Assembly (NCBI RefSeq): GCF_950023065.1
Contig: NC_088680.1
Span: forward strand, 21,192,559-21,256,558
DNA from: Planococcus citri
Taxonomy: Eukaryota; Arthropoda; Insecta; Hemiptera; Pseudococcidae
Length of the DNA stretch: 64,000 nucleotides
Reading direction: 5' to 3'
Shown here: in pieces, positions 36,600 to 49,559 of the stretch
How positions within the stretch are numbered: the first letter of the stretch is position 1
Layout: the number at the start of each line of letters is the position of its first letter
Program-made: the position numbers and the translations under genes
Notes under the pieces: model-generated
Seen by the model: only the letters and a program-made list of their open reading frames with translations
Told to the model about the DNA's origin: nothing
Databases searched by the model: none

Positions 36600-38060
36600 T
36601 TCCCAACTAATCCAAACTCTGGACCATATACCACTGCATTGGATATTTTTTCAGCACCTTATTTCTCATATCCAAAATAGCGTGCACAACTGACCAAAAG
36701 CACAAGCAACATAAACCTATTTTCGCCGAGAAATTCAACCCCATGACTATTCTTTTTTTCCATTCTACATAGGAATAAAAAAAAATTCGCGTTTTATTCG
36801 CCCATATAGAAGTGAAAAAATGAAAAACGATCACGCCACAATTACACATAAAAATTGAGCCATTATTCATTCTGAAATCGATGCACTCCTTTTACCTGCT
36901 CGAATACCCTTATTATAATACATACGTACAATTTTTCAATTGACTCGTTGAAATAAAAAAACAGCACATGAAATATCCAAATCCAGCCAGCGACGATGAT
37001 GCATCGATCCATCACACATGGACAACACGGCATCACGATAGTTCATAGATATATAGTCGTGGTTCTCGTGGCCGAAAAACGATCACCAAGATAATACGTA
37101 TACGTACGTAAATGTAGAGCCTTTATACCTAAACCTATACCAGTTACCAGGAAATAAAAACAAACAGAGGACGACGCTAAAATATTGATTAACTTAGCTA
37201 AACATGCACATACGGTCGCATGCATATTTCAGTTTCCTTTCCAATAAAAAGGGAGCTACAAAAGCTATAAAGTTTATGTTTCGAAAAACCACGTTTCGTA
37301 TGGGTACCTAAAAACCTCGTATATCTATCCCTCAAACTGAATATAACGTGGTGGCGGAGGCAACAGGATTTTATATTTGATTACGATAATACCCACTCTG
37401 TGGCACATATAGTGGATACTCGAATCATATACATAAACGCCCTCGCACAAAACATCGATTTGTTTCAATGTGAAAATCGCCTATATTTCAATGAACAAGA
37501 GGAAGACGTGCAGGAAAATACTTCGTGATTTTTAAACGTAGGTACCCTACCCGCCACCTAGGCGATCACACGTGGATAAATATTGAAAATAAATAGATAT
37601 CGTATGGTAAAATACATCATTCAACTATGTATACTATACGTATGGTATAAGAGTACATATAGCGAGTTAATAATATTTGTATTAGTAGTACAAACGAATT
37701 AAAAACTTGTTATCGTCGAATAGTTGTTAAAAAGGGATGATTCCGAAGCGGTATATAATTAATCATTTTTAAACGTATCAATCATCGTGAATTATATCCA
37801 CTTAGTGGAATTCTTGTTAGGCTCATTAACTCGACTATACGCACATAAATGCCATAGGTACATGTGTATCTGTCATGCGCCGCACACCATTCATAGCTCC
37901 GGTATACAACTATAGTAGGTATATCGAAGACTATATTCACTATTTACTTTCCAATATATTGTGTATGTAATGTATCTTCTCCATTGAAATATCTTCTCGT
38001 GTATTCAGAATGCATTATACATGGTACCCATATTATGCGTAATAATTTTGCATCACCTTA
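36600..38060. promoter_or_regulatory. Repeat-poor island, candidate regulatory DNA
   Basis: Unique-looking sequence with CpG and TACGTACG words, GCCAGCGACGATGATGC near 36986, CTACCCGCCACCTAGGCG near 37546 and several AATTAATC words near 37759. No exon is recognised. The regulatory reading is inferential. Confidence 0.3.
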
Positions 38061-39590
38061 AGCATTTTTTTTTCTATATCTGGACCCACCGCGGAGTTTG
38101 GTAAATTATGAGAAGCTACTATGCATTGAGATTTTTTTTAATATTCTGAAATAATGTTGATTTATGAGCCGTAAAGGACGAAAGTTTATGCAAGAATATT
38201 ATTAATCGTTTTTTTACAATTTTAATGGCACAATTTGTGCAGAGTTGCGGGGAAGCATAGTATGTGTGTGCATTTTTGATAACTCGATATTGAGAATTAT
38301 GCACAATTTTTTCCAAGTTTCAAAAGTCTGACAAAATGTCAGAATTCATTGTGAATTTTTCCTAAGTTTTTATTAGTCTGACATGATTTTAAGAATTTAT
38401 CGCCCAATCGTGATTTTTTTTCTCTTAAAAGACAGCCATAATTTGGAAAGTTTCATACAAAATAAAATTTTCTTAGAAATTAATATGATATCAGAAATTC
38501 ATACCTACTAAGAATTTTTTTCTTTTTTCAAAAGTCAAACAAAATGTCAAAAATTCAGAACTTGATCCAGTTTCAAGCAAAAAACAATTATTCGTGATTT
38601 AAAACTTATCCCTTCAAGAGGAGATTTGTCACCAATTTTTTCTCTGGGAGGGGGAGGGGGATTTTCTCTTGAAATTTTATTAATGAATTTATATAATGCT
38701 AGTCACTTTTTTCAGCTTTTATCCATCAGTGGCAAGATAGTTTTTCAACTCTTAGAATTTTCTTGGGAGAGGAAAGGAGAAGAGAGTACTGAACAGTAAA
38801 CGAAGCATGCAAACATAACAAGAAAAAAATTACATAAAAAAGTTTTACAGTATTTGAAAATGAGGAACATAATTTGACTCGAAGCTAATTTAGGTACTCA
38901 ATTTGAGTGCAGTTTTGGCATCTTGCAGCTCATCAGTATAGGTTGTCACTGAGTACTTCACTCATGCAATTAAAAAAAACAAAACAAAACAAAAAAACAA
39001 TGAATTGAATTTTCAAATGTTAAACAATCTGTCACCTGTGATCAAATTCTGAATTTATTGTTCTCATTTCATCACAGGTCCTTATCCAAAATTTGCAATT
39101 GATCGTTTTTTTTTCAAAATTCCAAAGATTTTGGGTGAAAATTACGAAATTCCTTGACTTTTCCAGGTTTTTCAGATGTGAACAGGACACCCTATGTTTG
39201 TCAACATAAAAATGATTGTTGTTTTTGAGTTTTGTGTGCCAAATTTTGATTACATTTCAATGGGTCATAAAATAAGTTTTAGCCGGCGTTGCAGAAATTC
39301 ACAAAAAAAAATCCATTTTTAGAGCTTAAAATTTTAATTCTGAGGTTAAAAATCGCAGTTTTAGGGGCCAATATTTTGAATCATTATTTTTGAATTCCAC
39401 GCTAAATTTTAATCTATTCTGAATTTCTGATAGGTCGCAAAGGCATTTTATCTGAAAGGGTTGAAACGTATTTTTTTAATCGACAGGGTCCTGGCTTCAT
39501 CGTGCAAATCAATTTTTGAAAATGAGACAATACTTATGTTCATGTGAAAATTTTCCAGCTCCTCTTTTTGGAAGGAGAAAAACATAATTG
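38061..39590. repeat. Repeat-derived AT-rich DNA
   Basis: The sequence is AT-rich with a G-rich block (GGGAGGGGGAGGGGG near 38646) and an A/C-rich stretch of AAAACAAAAC words near 38973-38998. It leads into the integrase relic and may include more decayed retrotransposon sequence, but no other pol domain is readable. Confidence 0.4.
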
Positions 39591-39592
39591 TT

Positions 39593-40170
39593 TGTTATAC
39601 CTCGAGATATGCTCCGAATTCCAATCCTGCTGAAAGGATCATCTCAGCAATTGGTTCCAGTATTCGAAAGTATGCAAGTAATAAGCAGAAGTCTTGGTGT
39701 CGAATCTTACCTGATATAGGGGAAAAGCTCAACTTTACAGTGAGTTTAGTTGCTGGCTGCAAACCATACGAAGTAGTTCAAAAAAATTGGTTCCTGACAG
39801 TTTGGTCGATATTGTAATGAAAAGAAAACTTCCTGAAATCTCAATCAAATCATCTCCAAAAATCATTGAAAAAATTGAGATCGAAAAATTGAGTACTTCA
39901 GCAGATTCCACAAACCTGTTTGATTAAAGGTTGATGACCTCGTCTTTGTGAAGAATTGTGTGATCTCAAGTAAAGGGAAAGGAATCTTTGCTAAATTGGC
40001 AAACCAATGGAAAGGACCATACATGATCATCAAATAGAAGTTTGTGAATGTTTATTGTTTATGAGCTCGGAGACGTCAATAAACCTGGCTACATCATTCG
40101 AAAAAATATCTGTCACTTGATCACTTGAATAAATATGATGAAAGCACAGATGATCCAAACCCTAATGATC
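39593..40170 (+). pseudogene. Decayed Ty3/Gypsy-type integrase C-terminal region
   Basis: This is an LTR-retrotransposon relic. In one frame from 39593 to 39817 the text reads YAPNSNPAERII, which holds the catalytic glutamate motif of the integrase core, followed by a diverged helix region and VSLVAGCKPYEV. After a stop at 39815 and a frame change, the segment at 39930-40037 reads DLVFVKN, KGKGIFAKLANQWKGPYMI, the typical Gypsy integrase C-terminal module. A further frame change gives VYELGDVNKPGYIIRKNICH near 40060-40120. At least three disruptions are visible, so it is not functional. No other pol domain or LTR pair was recognised. Confidence 0.82.
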
Positions 40171-40790
40171 ATTCTCCAGCTTCGTAATTGAAAACCTAAT
40201 CTAATTCAGCATTAGAAGATTGACTTTGTAACTGATGTAAAATGTCAATATGATCAAACTTTGGCTGTTTGTTGTGTACGTAGAGCTTACTTTGTTCACA
40301 GACTGATAATTTCATTCTTTGCCAGTAGTATTATTGAAACTTTGAAAATCCTTATCAATTGAAAGCCAGAGTTAGCAATGTTTGCATTTCTTCAAGCTGA
40401 TCGAATACCAGAGAATTCCAGCGACAAAAAACTGGAGTCCAGATGGTCTATTGATCATTTTGGATTGAAATACCCTTCTTTCAATTATTTACTGATATCC
40501 TCAAATTGAAGAAGGAAAATCTAATAAAATTCAACAACGATTGAAAAATTGAAGGAATAAAATTTTTGTTGTTTCTTCTGCGCTGCAGTCATGTGAAATT
40601 CAATGATTTTTCATTGATTCAAAATCGATATCAGTGATCTCAAAATCTTACTTCAAATGATCTGCGTCAATTTTACATGTAACATCTGCATCAACTTTGC
40701 ACCATCATGACTTATTCAGTCAACATTCCACAAGATGGGGGAGGGAGGGGGGTAGATAAAGCACCAAAAAGTATATTATTTTTAATCGAT
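40171..40790. repeat. Possible 3' remainder of the Gypsy relic
   Basis: The sequence continues without a recognisable frame. A purine block, AAGATGGGGGAGGGAGGGG, lies near 40732. Purine tracts of this kind sit just before the 3' LTR in such elements, but similar G-rich runs occur elsewhere in this window, so the assignment is tentative. Confidence 0.3.
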
Positions 40791-41760
40791 GGTCAAGGTA
40801 TCATTTCATTACACAAAAGTACCTTAATTTGTATTGTTCGATTTTCAACCATAGTGTTATGAAAAAAATCGATTAATGGTCTATTGTAAGTGTTAGTTTA
40901 GTTTAAAGAATGTAATCGCGATATAAAGATTATCTTTTTCACGGTTTGATTTTTATACTTAGCACTTTGTATAATGTTAAGAAAATCGTAAAAGGTTAAA
41001 ATGCCGAAAAAAATCGAACCGTTGTAAAAATTTCGAATATCTACAAGTATAAGCACTTTCACCTACATTCGTATACTTACCTACGTACACTTAGCTCTCT
41101 GTATACATTTGAATAACCCGAACGTAAAGCGTCGATGTAGGTAAATGTGTATAAGTTGTAAGATACGGAGGGTTGAAAATTTCACGAAAATGTACCCTTT
41201 TATTGTGTACATAAAGGACTCCAGAACGTATGTTTGAATTCACATTAGGTATTTGAAATAAAGTGGGAGTTTCTTCCGGTCGTGTAATAGGGTCTGGTTA
41301 ATCTTTTATTAATTCACGTTCATTCGATGTTACCAATGGTTATTGCATTTTTTTTCCGTACGATTCGTGCGTATGGTATAAAGGTTGGTCATAGTACAAG
41401 GAAAGTTGTCTGTGACAAGAGTCTCGGGTATACTCGGGAAGTTGAACAGAACGCCGACGAACTGCCGTTACGTGATCGAGAAATGGCAGGGGTATGGGGC
41501 AGCTGGATTGGGAATTTTTTTTTCTCAAACGTATATAAAAGGGTCAACGAATACCATGCCTGTGTTTCGTCTGTGTATTCTTTTATTTTAAAATTAACCA
41601 TGTATGAATGAACGAACTTGAGTCACATATGTATGAATTCGTCTCTTGTGTGCTGGGTTGGTTGCGGTTTTGATGTTTTTGGCACGATTGTGTTCGTTTG
41701 GAAGGTTTTGTGGGGTGGGTAACTGGTGGTGATTTTATATTGGGTCCGATTTATATTCTG
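40791..41760. promoter_or_regulatory. Repeat-poor island, candidate regulatory DNA
   Basis: Unique-looking sequence contains GTTTAGTTTAAAGAATG near 40896 and several CpG words at 41320-41480. Four overlapping open frames on both strands lie between 41327 and 41611, with no domain in any; they reflect a stop-poor patch rather than a proven gene. Confidence 0.3.
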
Positions 41761-42999
41761 AATTGAGTGAGAAAATTACCCTGTTATATTTATGTTTATT
41801 TGTAACCGTAGAATTTTTTTTCTTTCAGGATTCATTCGAGATGATTTTCACGATGATGTTTCCAATCGAAGTGATCTTGTCAATTTTGATTTTTGGTAAG
41901 TTGAAAAAATACATATTTTTTGGGTCATGCTCAAGTATCTTGATTTATGAAATATGCCAGTATTTTGAAATCAAGATTCTATTTTTGAAGACACCAATTT
42001 TTGATTTTTTTAATCAATTTTAAGGACCCTCTTCACCATTTAAGAGTGATCTTATTACACCAAACTCTTCATTTTGAATCCACGACGACGTCTTCTTTTC
42101 TTTTTTTTAGTCATTGTGGAACATTTTTTGAAAATTTTTCCTACGTTTAAGACTCAAGTTATTTTTGTACAATAACTTCCATTTGACATTCACTACGAAC
42201 TTCTTTCAAAACAAAAATTACCTGTAATAAACAAATGGTCTCAGTTAATAGAAAATCAACTTCGAAGACGAAAGAACATTTGTCAGGTGTTTTTTCAAAA
42301 TTAAGACTGCACATTTTTACTCAAGTTTGCGATATTTAAAACGTACAAAATGTGGTTTTAGGAAGAAAAATAACTAGATACGCCTATAAATTGTGAACAA
42401 ATATCCATCGCAATCAACCACAATTTTTAATAAACACTCGCAGGAGGTTTTTACCTACTTGAGACTATGCTTACGATTACGAAGCTACACTTGACTATTT
42501 TTGGAATTGAAAAATTATCTAGGTATACTTTGGAGTTTTTCAAAGTGTACGAAGTTGTGAATATTTTTATGATACTATATCATCTTGACTTCTATACACC
42601 GCACCAACTTCATTAAAAACTGCATAGATAAAGAATAAAAATAAAATTAGATCGAATTTAGAAAAAAAAAAGGAATTCCCTAAATCGTTTAACTTCTTTG
42701 TAATGCATTTTAGCGAAACGCCGTCGGCATCCAAATAATCACTATGTGGTGATATTGGTTTGTTGTGGTCTTTAATGTTGTAGGGTGTTGCAGAAACGTA
42801 GCATGGTGAGCTTTTTCGGCTCCCATGCTGGTTATCTCGATATCCCGCTGATTGCTGTTTAGAAATCTTAATTAGGTGTTGAATCTTTCACCTGCTGGTA
42901 TTTAAAATCATCTATTTAACTCTGCAGGTAGTTACATATTAGGTAAAGTCAATTGAAAAATTCTCCTATGAACATTTCTAATGAGGTTTTTAATTCTTT
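41761..42999. other. AT-rich sequence with one small hairpin
   Basis: The open frame at 41763-42023 is hydrophobic, starts at ATG, but has no recognisable domain. The hairpin at 42800-42829 is listed separately. Nothing else stands out. Confidence 0.35.
42800..42829. other. Short GC-rich stem-loop
   Basis: AGCATGG (42800-42806) pairs with CCATGCT (42823-42829), and inside it GAGC pairs with GCTC around a TTTTTCG loop, with one bulged base. The stem is about 11 bp, too short for a typical miRNA precursor. Confidence 0.6.
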
Positions 43000-45340
43000 G
43001 TGGGTCTCCAGTAGCGGTTTTCGAGTGAATTGAGAAAGATACTGAATTTTAAAAATTTTTAGTTTAAAAAAACTTGGACGTCATTTTTTTCAAAGTTTTT
43101 GAATATGAAATTTTTGCATTTTTGAAATTGAAAATGATCTTTCTCAGCAATTTGTGCATCTTTCGAGCTCGAATCACTTCTATTCGATTCGACGACTTGG
43201 GCCCTTTGCTGGCAAAATGCCACGTATATTGTTTTCGATGTGCACAACTGCAGTTGAAGGGCTGATTAAATTTATCAGTGAAAAAAAGGCCTATGGGTAA
43301 AACTTTAACCAACTCATTTTGAAAAAAAAAACAGAAATGAAAAATTGCTTGTGGCCTCCTACATTAGGGAAATGGCAAGGTAATCTAATCAGAAGAACCC
43401 CCTGCAAGGCTGCGAGCCAATAAGGAAAATATTTATCATTCAAAAAATTGTTTGATGCCATAAAAAAGCTTATATCAATTTTTCATTCGTATCCAAAAAT
43501 TCCAAGAGTTGCAGTAAACTGAGTAATTTGAAAGCAAATTCAAAAAATTTTTTTTGAAAAAAAATCTACAATCTTGTAAATTAAGAAAATTGGTTTGAAA
43601 AATAATTTTTTAAATAGACAGACACTGAAAAAAATTGCAGCCTATTCATTTCAACTCGAACCCTCAAAATTTTATAATTTTGTCAAATTTATCGTGTTGA
43701 TATGAAATTGTCAATGTTTGTTTACTAATAATTCAAAAAAAAGTGGTTAAGTATATTGCAAGATGTCCTAAACTTCTCGTTGGCTAATGAACGTTTTGTT
43801 TATATTGAGTATGCTATAGGGCTGTTGTTCAAATGAATAGAGTGTAATTAAATACCTCTTTGGATGAATAGACTGTAAATAAATACGAGGTATGTATATC
43901 TTAACAATAACTAAGTAAGACAAAGTGCTATAAGTTGATCTCGATTGATTGTATGGTGACAAAAATGTTGATCACCCTTCATTATTCTCTTATGAGATCC
44001 ATATGGAACAGTTGGTAAGGTGATCAGGTACCAATATTTATGTTGATCAAGATTTAGTTTAGATCTTTACTTTATTGGTAAATAAATAATCACTTCTGAT
44101 GCAAATACATTTTATCTGACGGTTCCTGAGTTATTTTCAGAAAACCTTCCCATCTGTTGGTATCTATAAATGTTGCTCAAGTCATTCTGTAATAATTTGC
44201 ATGCGAATGTGTAAAATATCTATCTTCAATCAGAGTCATAGAATGAAGTAGAGGGGCCATTTGCTCCAGGTCCTGATTTCTTAAAGGACTAAATAAATGT
44301 AGGGCCGGAGTAATGAAAAAAAAAATTCAAAAGTAGAAGTGTCCAAGTTCGAAATTCATTGAAAAATGTTGTCCCCCTCCTCCCCAAGAATTGTTAAAAA
44401 CGAATAATAATTTGATAATTTTTTCTCGAGTGCATTTTTGGAAGGGGGGGGTGCAAATTTATGATCAATTTGAGCCTAATTTGGCTCTCAATAACTTAAT
44501 CTGTGATTTAGGCTATTCATAGGCATTAGGCATAATTAATGAGAGTAAAAGATGACAATGACATGCATGTAGATTGTAGAGGATGAAATCAATGAATTGA
44601 ACCCTCTACCAAGACTCAAGACGAATAAAAGAAAGACCACTAAAAATTGAAATTCAAAGCTGCATGTTTTTGAGCAAAGCATAGAGATAAGACAATAGCT
44701 TGTAAATTTATCAGGGATCAATCAAAAGAATACAAAATCAAGACCTTCATGTTGTTCTTCTCCCAACATTTTGGACAGCTGTTCAAAAATTATCACAAAA
44801 ATCGAAATTTATCCATCCTGATCCTGAAATGATTTCCTTGTTGCCTTGATTAGAGTTCAATTTTCAATAAGGGCTTTTGATTTTGAGGATTTATTTCCAA
44901 TTTATCAGATTTTTGAATAAATTGATCATTTTTCTCTTTGATAACCTATTTTTTTACTTCTTGTGATAAAGAAATTCTTCCACGAGTAAAATTTGAGGTG
45001 ATTGCCTGAATAGGTAATCGTAGACGCTTTTGAGTATGGTATTTTTAAAATAGAAAATGTCTTGGTACTCTTGAACCCATTTTCATTTAAAAACGTGTTC
45101 AGTTTGAGTGAAAACACATTTAGAGGAAAAGGGATACCTAATGTACCTATAGGTATACCTATCTTGAGATGAATTATGAGAATAATACATCTCAGGTTTG
45201 ATATCTTTAAAGCTTTTTCATGGTGATTTATTCATTTGTTTGAATGAGTAGGCAAGCATATGACAGCTCAGGATGAGGAACGAAGAGACCTTAGAATTGT
45301 TTCATAAATATGATTTAAAAATTAAAATATCAAATTACCT
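43000..45340. repeat. AT-rich, mostly repeat-derived DNA
   Basis: A C-rich run (TCCCCCTCCTCCCC near 44372) and a G-rich run (GGAAGGGGGGGG near 44440) recur as in other repeat blocks of this window. Open frames at 43059-43312, 43768-43962, 44536-44721 and 44926-45117 have no recognisable domain. Confidence 0.4.
43833..43894. repeat. Tandem duplication, two units of 31 bp
   Basis: Units at 43833-43863 and 43864-43894 both start ATGAATAGA and share the words CTGTAA/GTGTAA and AAATAC. They are diverged at several positions. Confidence 0.7.
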
Positions 45341-46500
45341 GCGAATAGTTGAAGTGTTATAATCTCTGTTAGGTCATGTATCCAAGCAATATCCGTATAA
45401 AACACTGGTCGCACATATAGATTTCAACTTTAAAATATTATAAAAACTTTTAAACCGAATAAATGATAATAAAAGAACTATTTATACGTTTAATATCTTA
45501 TATTAAAGGTATTAAAATCCGGTCGTCGTTGCAACTATGGTATTACTTTTATGAATATTATCAAAAAGAAATCGATCAATTAGATATTAAGTATTGAGAA
45601 AAACAAATTGAAAAAAACCACACTATATAAACGCCGCGCAAATTGGCCTTCTTCGATGCTGTTTTATCGTCGTTGGGATTGGTAGATAGATTCGGTGAAC
45701 CAAAAACTTTTATTTTTTTCAAAGATTACAAATATTTCACCCGAAAACTCGCACAGTTCACCCGATGAAACGTCGCAAAAAGCCGCAAATCACGCCGGCG
45801 CATATTCCATGTATCGCAAAATTTCGCGTAAAAGGTATAGGTATCGATATTCGTACTATAAATAGGTTCAGCGAATGTGGTATTAGTGAATCGCGAGGCG
45901 ATCGAGTAAATTTGTGAAAATTTTCACCGCGGGTAATGCGAAATTTCTTTCGGGGGGGTTCAAAAAACAACAATAACAATAACAACAACAATATTATGAT
46001 AAAAAAACGTATCGCCCGCGACCATTCGCCGAATCCAACCGCGTTCACGAAACAATCGTATACTAAAACGCGGATCGCGCTTTTCGACGTAGCGTGAGCA
46101 GAGCGAAGAGAGCAGTTGCGCGGCGATCGCCCCCTCCCCTCGTCACCTCGTCCCAGTTCAGGTTCTCATGCTCATAACAAATTCAAGTAATGGTGTTTCC
46201 AACCTTCCTATGTGGATACACACGCCTTCGTACGGTTCTCTACATCGATGACGATTATTGGTCGACTTGGAAGGATGTGCCGAAACAAAAACTCCTCCTT
46301 TTTTTCCTCTCTCGATGGCATCAACTCCATTCTTACTTTAAACACGAGCAATGTGCCGCTTTTAGCTGTTTTTTCCCGATATTCCGACAGTTTTCCTGCT
46401 CTTTTCCTCGCTACTCTATACCGACCAAGATTTCCAACACGATGGGAATAGGTTATCGAAAGGAGAGGAAATCTGTGTGGATTGAATGGTGATGCAGTGT
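45341..46500. promoter_or_regulatory. CpG-rich, promoter-like region
   Basis: This has the highest CpG density of the window, for example GAAACGTCGCAAAAAGCCGC near 45767, AATTTCGCGTAAAAGG near 45820 and GCGCGGCGATCGCC at about 46117. Two TATA-type boxes are on the plus strand: TATATAAA at 45624-45631 and TATAAATA at 45857-45864. On the minus strand GTTGTTGTTATTG-type repeats resemble 5' UTR text. It could be a distant promoter and first exon of Dll on minus, a plus-strand promoter, or a CpG-rich enhancer. Direction is unresolved. Open frames here lack domains. Confidence 0.4.
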
Positions 46501-47632
46501 GCAGCAGTCTTCTGAAGTACGGTATAGTTCGTGTATGGTGCGTTTTGTAGTTTTTTGTGAGAAAAATTGGAAAAAAAGGTCGAAATTTGGGGTTGTGCTG
46601 GGAAATTCTGGGGTATGTGGAGTTTTTCCGAAACTGAAGAGGGAAAATTGGGGGAAACGTTCGTGGAGGGGCAGATGAATGAGATTGGAGAAAGGTTCAT
46701 TCATTCAGACCTCAGTAATTGCTCATGTAGGCCTTTCCTTTTCTTTTTATTTCTGTCTGAGGGTTGTTTGTGATATCAGAATCCCACCAAAGAATAGGTA
46801 CATGTCCTCTGATGTGTGATGATAATCTAGAACCACAAAATTCCCTAAAAAGTGGTTGCCACGGGTTAACTTTTGCTAATGAAAATGAATTTCAGAAATT
46901 CAAGTCCATTTTTGTCGTTTGTACATAGAAATATTTGTGAAAAAAAATCAAAATTTTCAGAAATTTGTTGCAAAATTGCAGATAGACAGGGCCACTTTGA
47001 TCTTAGAATAAGTGAGTATGATCCCATAGCAAAATTTATTTAGGATGATTGAATTTAGCTTATTCTTCAACATTCTAACAAAAATGTTTTGATTAATAAG
47101 TTTCTATTGTTGATGATTTTTTTCAATTTTTTGTTCATTTTTAAAAAATTTTTGTAGAAAACGTTTTCAATTTTTCAACTTTTCAATATGAAATATAAAA
47201 TTACTTTTGTCATAATATCCATCAATTCATTTTTCAGTTACCTTAAGTTTTTTTATTTTTTGCCTTATTTTTTCTATTTTATTTTCTATTTTTTTTTTTT
47301 TTTTTTTTTTCAGAGTAGGTAATTTTCTTCAATTTGTCAGAAAAGTTGTCAAAATATCATTTTCATTCAATTAAATTATTTTGTCATCCAGGAATTTTGG
47401 GCGTATAATGGTCATAAAAGTCATGAAAATAAGTCATGAATTTTGCTCGAAACACACTTTAAAATTTTTTAGAAAGCCCATAAAATCAAAAAAAATTAAA
47501 AAAGAAGAAATTTGTTTAAAAAATTAGAAAGATGAAAAAACTGAAATACCAGATTTTTGATCCTGTAGAAATGGCAATTGGCAACCCTGTTCGACAAGTA
47601 AACTAGGTGTTATTATACCTAGATACATTACA
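46501..47632. repeat. AT-rich, mostly repeat-derived DNA
   Basis: Overlapping open frames on both strands at 46416-46773 lack domains. A run of about 22 T lies at 47289-47310. No gene seen. Confidence 0.4.
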
Positions 47633-47634
47633 TA

Positions 47635-47846
47635 CAGGGTGCTCAGAAATATCGAGTACACCTAAAAAAGTTTTCTACTAAATACTTTGGTTGGTCACAG
47701 TGAATGATAATAATGATAGCACATGATTGGTTGTTGGACTGGAGAGATAACATTCCACCAATCATATGCATCTATTTCAGGTTGTCAACCTATATATTTT
47801 TAATGAAAAACTTTCTTTGGGGTACTCGATATTTCTGGGCACCCTG
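47635..47846. mobile_element. 212-bp Tc1/mariner-like MITE
   Basis: The termini are CAGGGTGCTCAGAAATATCG and, on minus, CAGGGTGCCCAGAAATATCG, with about 28-bp terminal inverted repeats differing at two positions. A TA dinucleotide flanks each end (47633-47634 and 47847-47848), consistent with a TA target duplication. Subterminal sequence is also palindromic (ATGATTGGTTG against CCACCAATCAT), so the whole element can fold. The CAGGGTG end plus TA target is typical of Tc1/mariner-derived MITEs. There is no coding capacity. Confidence 0.85.
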
Positions 47847-47848
47847 TA

Positions 47849-49559
47849 TCAGGTCCTTCCGATCCAGAAAGTCAGAAAAAGTTTCGTCATTTTGCCGATG
47901 GGTCTTTCTATTGAAAAAAGTCAGAAAAAGTCATTCTTTTTATCCGAAGGTGCTTCTTTTTTCCGAATTTTCAAATAATTCTACCTTTCAATCAATATTG
48001 AGCGAAAAATGAAAACTTGATTTTTCAGAATTTTCCCCTTTTTTATACGTGAAAATGATAATCAAATATAATACTTATGCTGAGCAAAAAATTAAATATG
48101 TACCTATTTCGTTAATGGAAACCGATTGATTAACAATTTCCATTGTTTGATGTATTTTCTTGATTATTTTTTTCGTCGTCGTCGTTTCCTTATAAGCGGT
48201 AGGCCTGTTGGCCTGATTATTTTTTTGTGAAGCCTTTTTTGGCGATTTTGTGAAAATAAATGATTGAGGGGGGGGATTAGTACATTTTCAATTTTGAAAG
48301 TGGCCTTCCAAAAGTTCATTTGATTTACTGAGTTTGAGAGACACGACAATTACCCATACGAAAAATAGACAGTTTGCGTCGATGAACGGAAATGTTCTCG
48401 CATTTCAAGTTATTTAATTTTTTGTGGGGGGGGGGGGGTATTTTCATGCGGTAAAAGTGTGAAAAATATGTCATAAAAAAGTCATGATTTTTTGTTTGGG
48501 AGTTCTGTTAGACACACTGGTAGCTATTTCAATTTTTTTTTGATTTTTTTTTGATTTTTAAAGGGTAAATTTTGTTTACCTTGAAGAATTGTTACCTTTG
48601 ATTCATTGTTATTGTCAGAAAAAAGGCTTTGATTTTTTTTGAAGAAAGCGAATTTTGAGGTGTGATGTATGACTTTTCTGCCACAATTGGATTTTTCTAT
48701 GCCATGCTAAACATAATAAATATGTACATTGTACTTACTTCTTTTTGCATGTATGTACTTGGTGCATAATTAAATTTTTTTTCATTTCTCCATTTCTGGG
48801 GCATATTCTGATTGGCAGTTCTGCCTTGTTTGGGTAGCTCTGAAAGTGATTTTGGTACTTCTACAAATGCTCAAATAAAAAAATCAGTGATACATACAAA
48901 AATCAACACGATAGCTGAACTTGAAAATCATTCAAATAATACCTACTTACATAAATTATATTGAAATTTTTTTTAGATTGCTCACTTCAACCCCTCTCAT
49001 TTCTCTTCTACCAAAATTACAACTTTAGAATGTTTGGATAGTTAGGTAGGTACTAGGTAGGTAGGTACAAAAAAAACTTTTTTGAAAATTCTAAAAATAT
49101 GTAACGTAACTACCTACATTGCATGGGAATTGAATTTTTCTGTAGAGTCCATACGACTAGAGGAATCGAGATGGTGGGGGGGAGGGATGTATTACGTAGA
49201 AATAAAATTTTAAATGTTCCTATTCGTTGGTAACCTCTTACTTTCCAAAATGAGCTGCTTACCAATAAAATATGTTGAATTTAAAAATTTCTCTCGAAGG
49301 CTGACAGTGAAAAAATCCAAAAAAAAATGTGGATCTTACGTTAGATTTTGAAGAATTTTTAGTGGATGATAGTATTTAGACGGTCTGCAAAAGCCAATTT
49401 TTTTGATTATTAAAAAAAAACGATCCGAAAAGGAAAACAAGTGATCTAGAAAGTCTCGTGGATAACTTTTCCAAAATCTAAAACTATAGGTATATAGTTG
49501 ATCAAATCGAAATCTGAGAGTTTTACGAGTAAGTACGAGTACGTATATAACTTACATAA
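47849..49559. repeat. AT-rich, mostly repeat-derived DNA
   Basis: G runs occur at about 48267-48274 and 48426-48438, the second of about 12 G. Degenerate TTTGATTTTTTTTG text lies near 48535-48560 and a cluster of GTAGGTA words near 49043-49065. Open frames lack domains. No gene seen. Confidence 0.4.

Noticed and set aside
40732..40760. Purine block as the polypurine tract of the Gypsy relic
   Set aside because: Similar G-rich runs occur in many unrelated repeat blocks here and no LTR follows, so it is not evidence on its own.
46190..46704. Overlapping open frames of 79-100 codons on both strands
   Set aside because: They contradict each other, lack domains and lie next to a CpG-rich region where stop codons are rarer.
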